DNA of 35,686 nucleotides, taken from positions 1 to 35,686 of the forward strand of contig JAQGAU010000182.1 of the NCBI GenBank assembly GCA_034698045.1, given 5' to 3'. Positions within the stretch are counted from its first letter, which is position 1. Each line of letters starts with the position of its first letter. The DNA comes from Paramacrobiotus richtersi (Eukaryota > Tardigrada > Eutardigrada > Parachela > Macrobiotidae). The notes beneath the pieces are model-generated. The model had not been told where the DNA came from. It saw only the letters and a list, made by a program, of their open reading frames with translations, and searched no databases. Of the stretch, positions 33,381 through 35,686 are shown in pieces. The position numbers and the translations under genes were made by a program.

Positions 33381-35686
33381 ATGAATCTTTCAAAAACTGG
33401 TCTAAAGCAGTTTGAGTTAGTCGCAGAAGCTTTTTCGATTTTGTTGCATGCAGCTTATCTGACTCGGTTCCTGTTGCGAGTTTCCTTTCCCGATCTGATG
33501 GAGGTACGAGCGGACATTCGAGGAGAGATGCATTACGCTGGATGGCGCGACTTGAACGTAAGCTGCACATAGAAAAATCACGAGAGGTTGTGGTAATGTA
33601 GCAGGCATACTTTCATGAGTTCTAGCTCGGTAATCTGCAAACACTACAGACTCTGTAAACAGGGATCGTTTCTAATGCTGATCGACGAGGAGAACTTGTC
33701 GTTAAGCGAAAACAAAGTTTACCATAACATTATTACGTACAGTTACAGCGAGATCTAGTGTCGAAAACTTCGTTCTCAACGAAAAACTGTGACATTGTTT
33801 CTGCCGTAGACTTTTACTTGTATTGTAATGTAACACTGCTGCTTGTTCGAAAAATTAAGTGGCAACAAGTGTGTGCTGTTGTAGTATGGCCCATGCTATT
33901 GGATCGATCTAGCTCGGAATTGGATTCCTGTCAATCTGGCGGTGTGCACTCACAGCGCCGTCCCTTCCTCGGACAGCGAAGAGTTCCTCCAGGCATGTCT
34001 CTTTATGACCGTTTTATTCGCAATCGTCACCTGCATTCATTGCTTTATTTTGCTGTGGGTGCTGGTGAAAAACGGACATGGACCGTTGCTGAAGTACTCT
34101 GCTTTTTATCACCAAATCCTTGCATTCATCGAAGCAAGAGAGCTTAAAAGTCTGGCAATGATGTTCCTGTTTAGCGTTCTTTTCTTGTTCTCCCTATTCG
34201 GACCATTTTATCTCATAAGTTTGGGAATATCATCTATAAAGCGTTTCTTTGGCGAGTCGGCCATTTTACCTGGAGGAACGCTGCTGCTACTGTGCCTCAT
34301 GGTATACAATATTGGGGGACTGCTTGGAGTGTGGAACATCCGGTCTCGATATGAGCAAGTTGCAACACTTGTCGGGTATGTGCTTTGATAGTGTTCGCAA
34401 AAGTTTCGCGATTACTAGATGCAAATGCAGATATGCTTTGTTCTTTATGCTTTATAGGAATATCTCGCTAGCAGGCTTTTGACCAATATCTTTTTTTAAA
34501 AAGTTTCTCTTAATGGTGAAACTTGCTTCTGAAACGTCGCTTTGGGTCTGTTTATACACAAACATCAGGGTCTATAAATTAACCATCATACCTTCGCTTC
34601 ATACATACTAAATTAGGTTGCAAAGCCGAGCACAGGCGACGTACAAATTCCCTTTTCCTACGGAACCCATGGGAGAAAGCCTATTTCAACTAATCATAGC
34701 CAGCGCCTCGCGTCTGGTTGCTGCATTGTTTGTGCTGTGTGGAATGGGTTTGAGTTTACGTTTGGATTACCCGGATGCTAGTGTGGCCTTTTCGATGGGA
34801 TGGTGGAGTGACTTACGATTAATGAGACTTTTGCAAACCGCTCCCAGAGGTCTTGAGGTATCTCCAAAATTCGCATGATCACGCATATTAGTATTATAAT
34901 CGTTAGCAATTTACTAGCATTCGTATCTTAGTTTGAAGCACCAGAAACTTAGTACGATATGCTGAAAAACACTGAAATTAACAAAACCCACCATGCATCT
35001 GTACATACTGTATTATAGACAAGAAGAATTGTGATAGTTCTTTTGGTGTGCGTAATGTTTTTGTTCCTGTAGTTTGTGAAATGTTTAGTGTGAAGAGTTT
35101 AGCTGTTTGCCAAGAGAAATTAGTGAGAAGTTATTTTATAGGACTGAAAGTAGAGCAGCTTGTGTTATATTTAAACTGTTAATAATGTATGCAAGTACAC
35201 AGATAAATCGCGGTGACTGACAGCTGATTGTGCCATTGTGACAACTGTACCGTACCCTTTCGTTCCGACCGGGACAACATAACGATTTTTCATATGATTA
35301 GATATCTTCTGTAGAATGTGTTCCCACATCGAGAAATATAAGTAATCACTAATATTATACAGTAGTCGTGTTGTCCAATCAATGCATTCTTACGAACTTT
35401 AACATCCACAGGTCTCAAGTATGGACGTTACCAGACTATCATACTGGTACAACGTCAGCGAGAAATTTGCCAATCCGTCCCACCATCCCGGTTTGATGGA
35501 TCCAATCAGCCCCCTCGCATATTCTTTTGGATCATTTGGCCGGTACTTCAGCGAAGTCTGTGTATGGTGCTTTTTCGGCATCTTAACCATCTGCATTCTT
35601 GGCTTCATCATTGTGTTCCGCGAAGTTGTCGCCACGGAAATCAGGGATTATTTCTGGCGGCTACGATCTCGTCAGTACATCCAGGC
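33381..35686 (+). CDS. Multi-pass membrane protein B, candidate chemoreceptor (partial, 3' end off the window)
   Basis: Exons 33381-33557, 33885-34375, 34617-34857 and 35412 to the window end follow exactly the plan of gene A: 177, 491 and 241 nt against 177, 494 and 244, with the same phases (0, 2, 0). Conserved blocks include LKQFELVAEAFSILLHAAYL, RADIRGEMHYAGWRDLN, YGPCYWIDLAR, LPGGTLLLLCLM, NIGGLLGVWNIRSRYEQVA, GWWSDL and ANPSHHP. The start is chosen by alignment to gene A, although the frame is open further upstream to 33237. Intron 3 (34858-35411) lacks the transposon found in A. The last exon is cut after about 91 codons, so the final hydrophobic segments are not visible. Confidence 0.82.

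Overview
The window looks like a compact invertebrate nuclear genome. Genes are multi-exon, with GT-AG introns of about 55 to 700 nt (one reaches 1.7 kb through a transposon), and there are no operons or bacterial signals. A tardigrade such as Hypsibius or Ramazzottius is my best guess, from the short introns, the gustatory-receptor-like genes and the expanded lineage-specific kinases and receptors. This is inference; no database could be searched.

Almost every gene has a paralogue inside the window. (1) 1-5680: two divergent protein kinase genes, K1 (minus, runs off the left edge) and K2 (plus, 592 aa), each joining a kinase domain to a C-terminal region that resembles a C39/papain-like fold. 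(2) 6969-8045: a complete class A (rhodopsin-like) GPCR with a 66-nt intron. (3) 10513-14009: a tandem two-kinase gene. Its first domain is a probable pseudokinase with a large insert, its second looks catalytic, and the reading frame breaks in the last exon. (4) 14846-16247: a 5'-truncated, frame-broken copy of the GPCR gene plus its 3' flank. (5) 16708-17423 and 25026-25881: two minus-strand genes for small secreted proteins made of three cysteine-rich repeats carrying a YRDD[ST]D motif. (6) 18977-20893 (plus) and 21937-24247 (minus): two convergent gustatory-receptor-like genes, both 418 aa after splicing. (7) 28193-32108 and 33381-35686 (cut by the window edge): two tandem genes of an unfamiliar multi-pass membrane protein family with the same exon plan.

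Two non-autonomous DNA transposons with terminal inverted repeats are recognisable because they interrupt one member of a duplicated pair. One (26924-28113, TTA target-site duplication) lies about 80 bp upstream of the first family-7 gene. The other (30322-31442) sits in that gene's last intron.

Exon joins were worked out by hand from splice sites, reading phase and paralogue alignment. Those for K2, both gustatory-like receptors, the GPCR, the first secreted-repeat gene and the multi-pass family keep frame across all junctions and are strong. Three places do not keep frame: K1 near 330-390, the tandem kinase near 13418-13452, and the first exon of the second secreted-repeat gene. They are reported as such. 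The overall picture is an accessory, receptor- and kinase-rich locus built by repeated local duplication.
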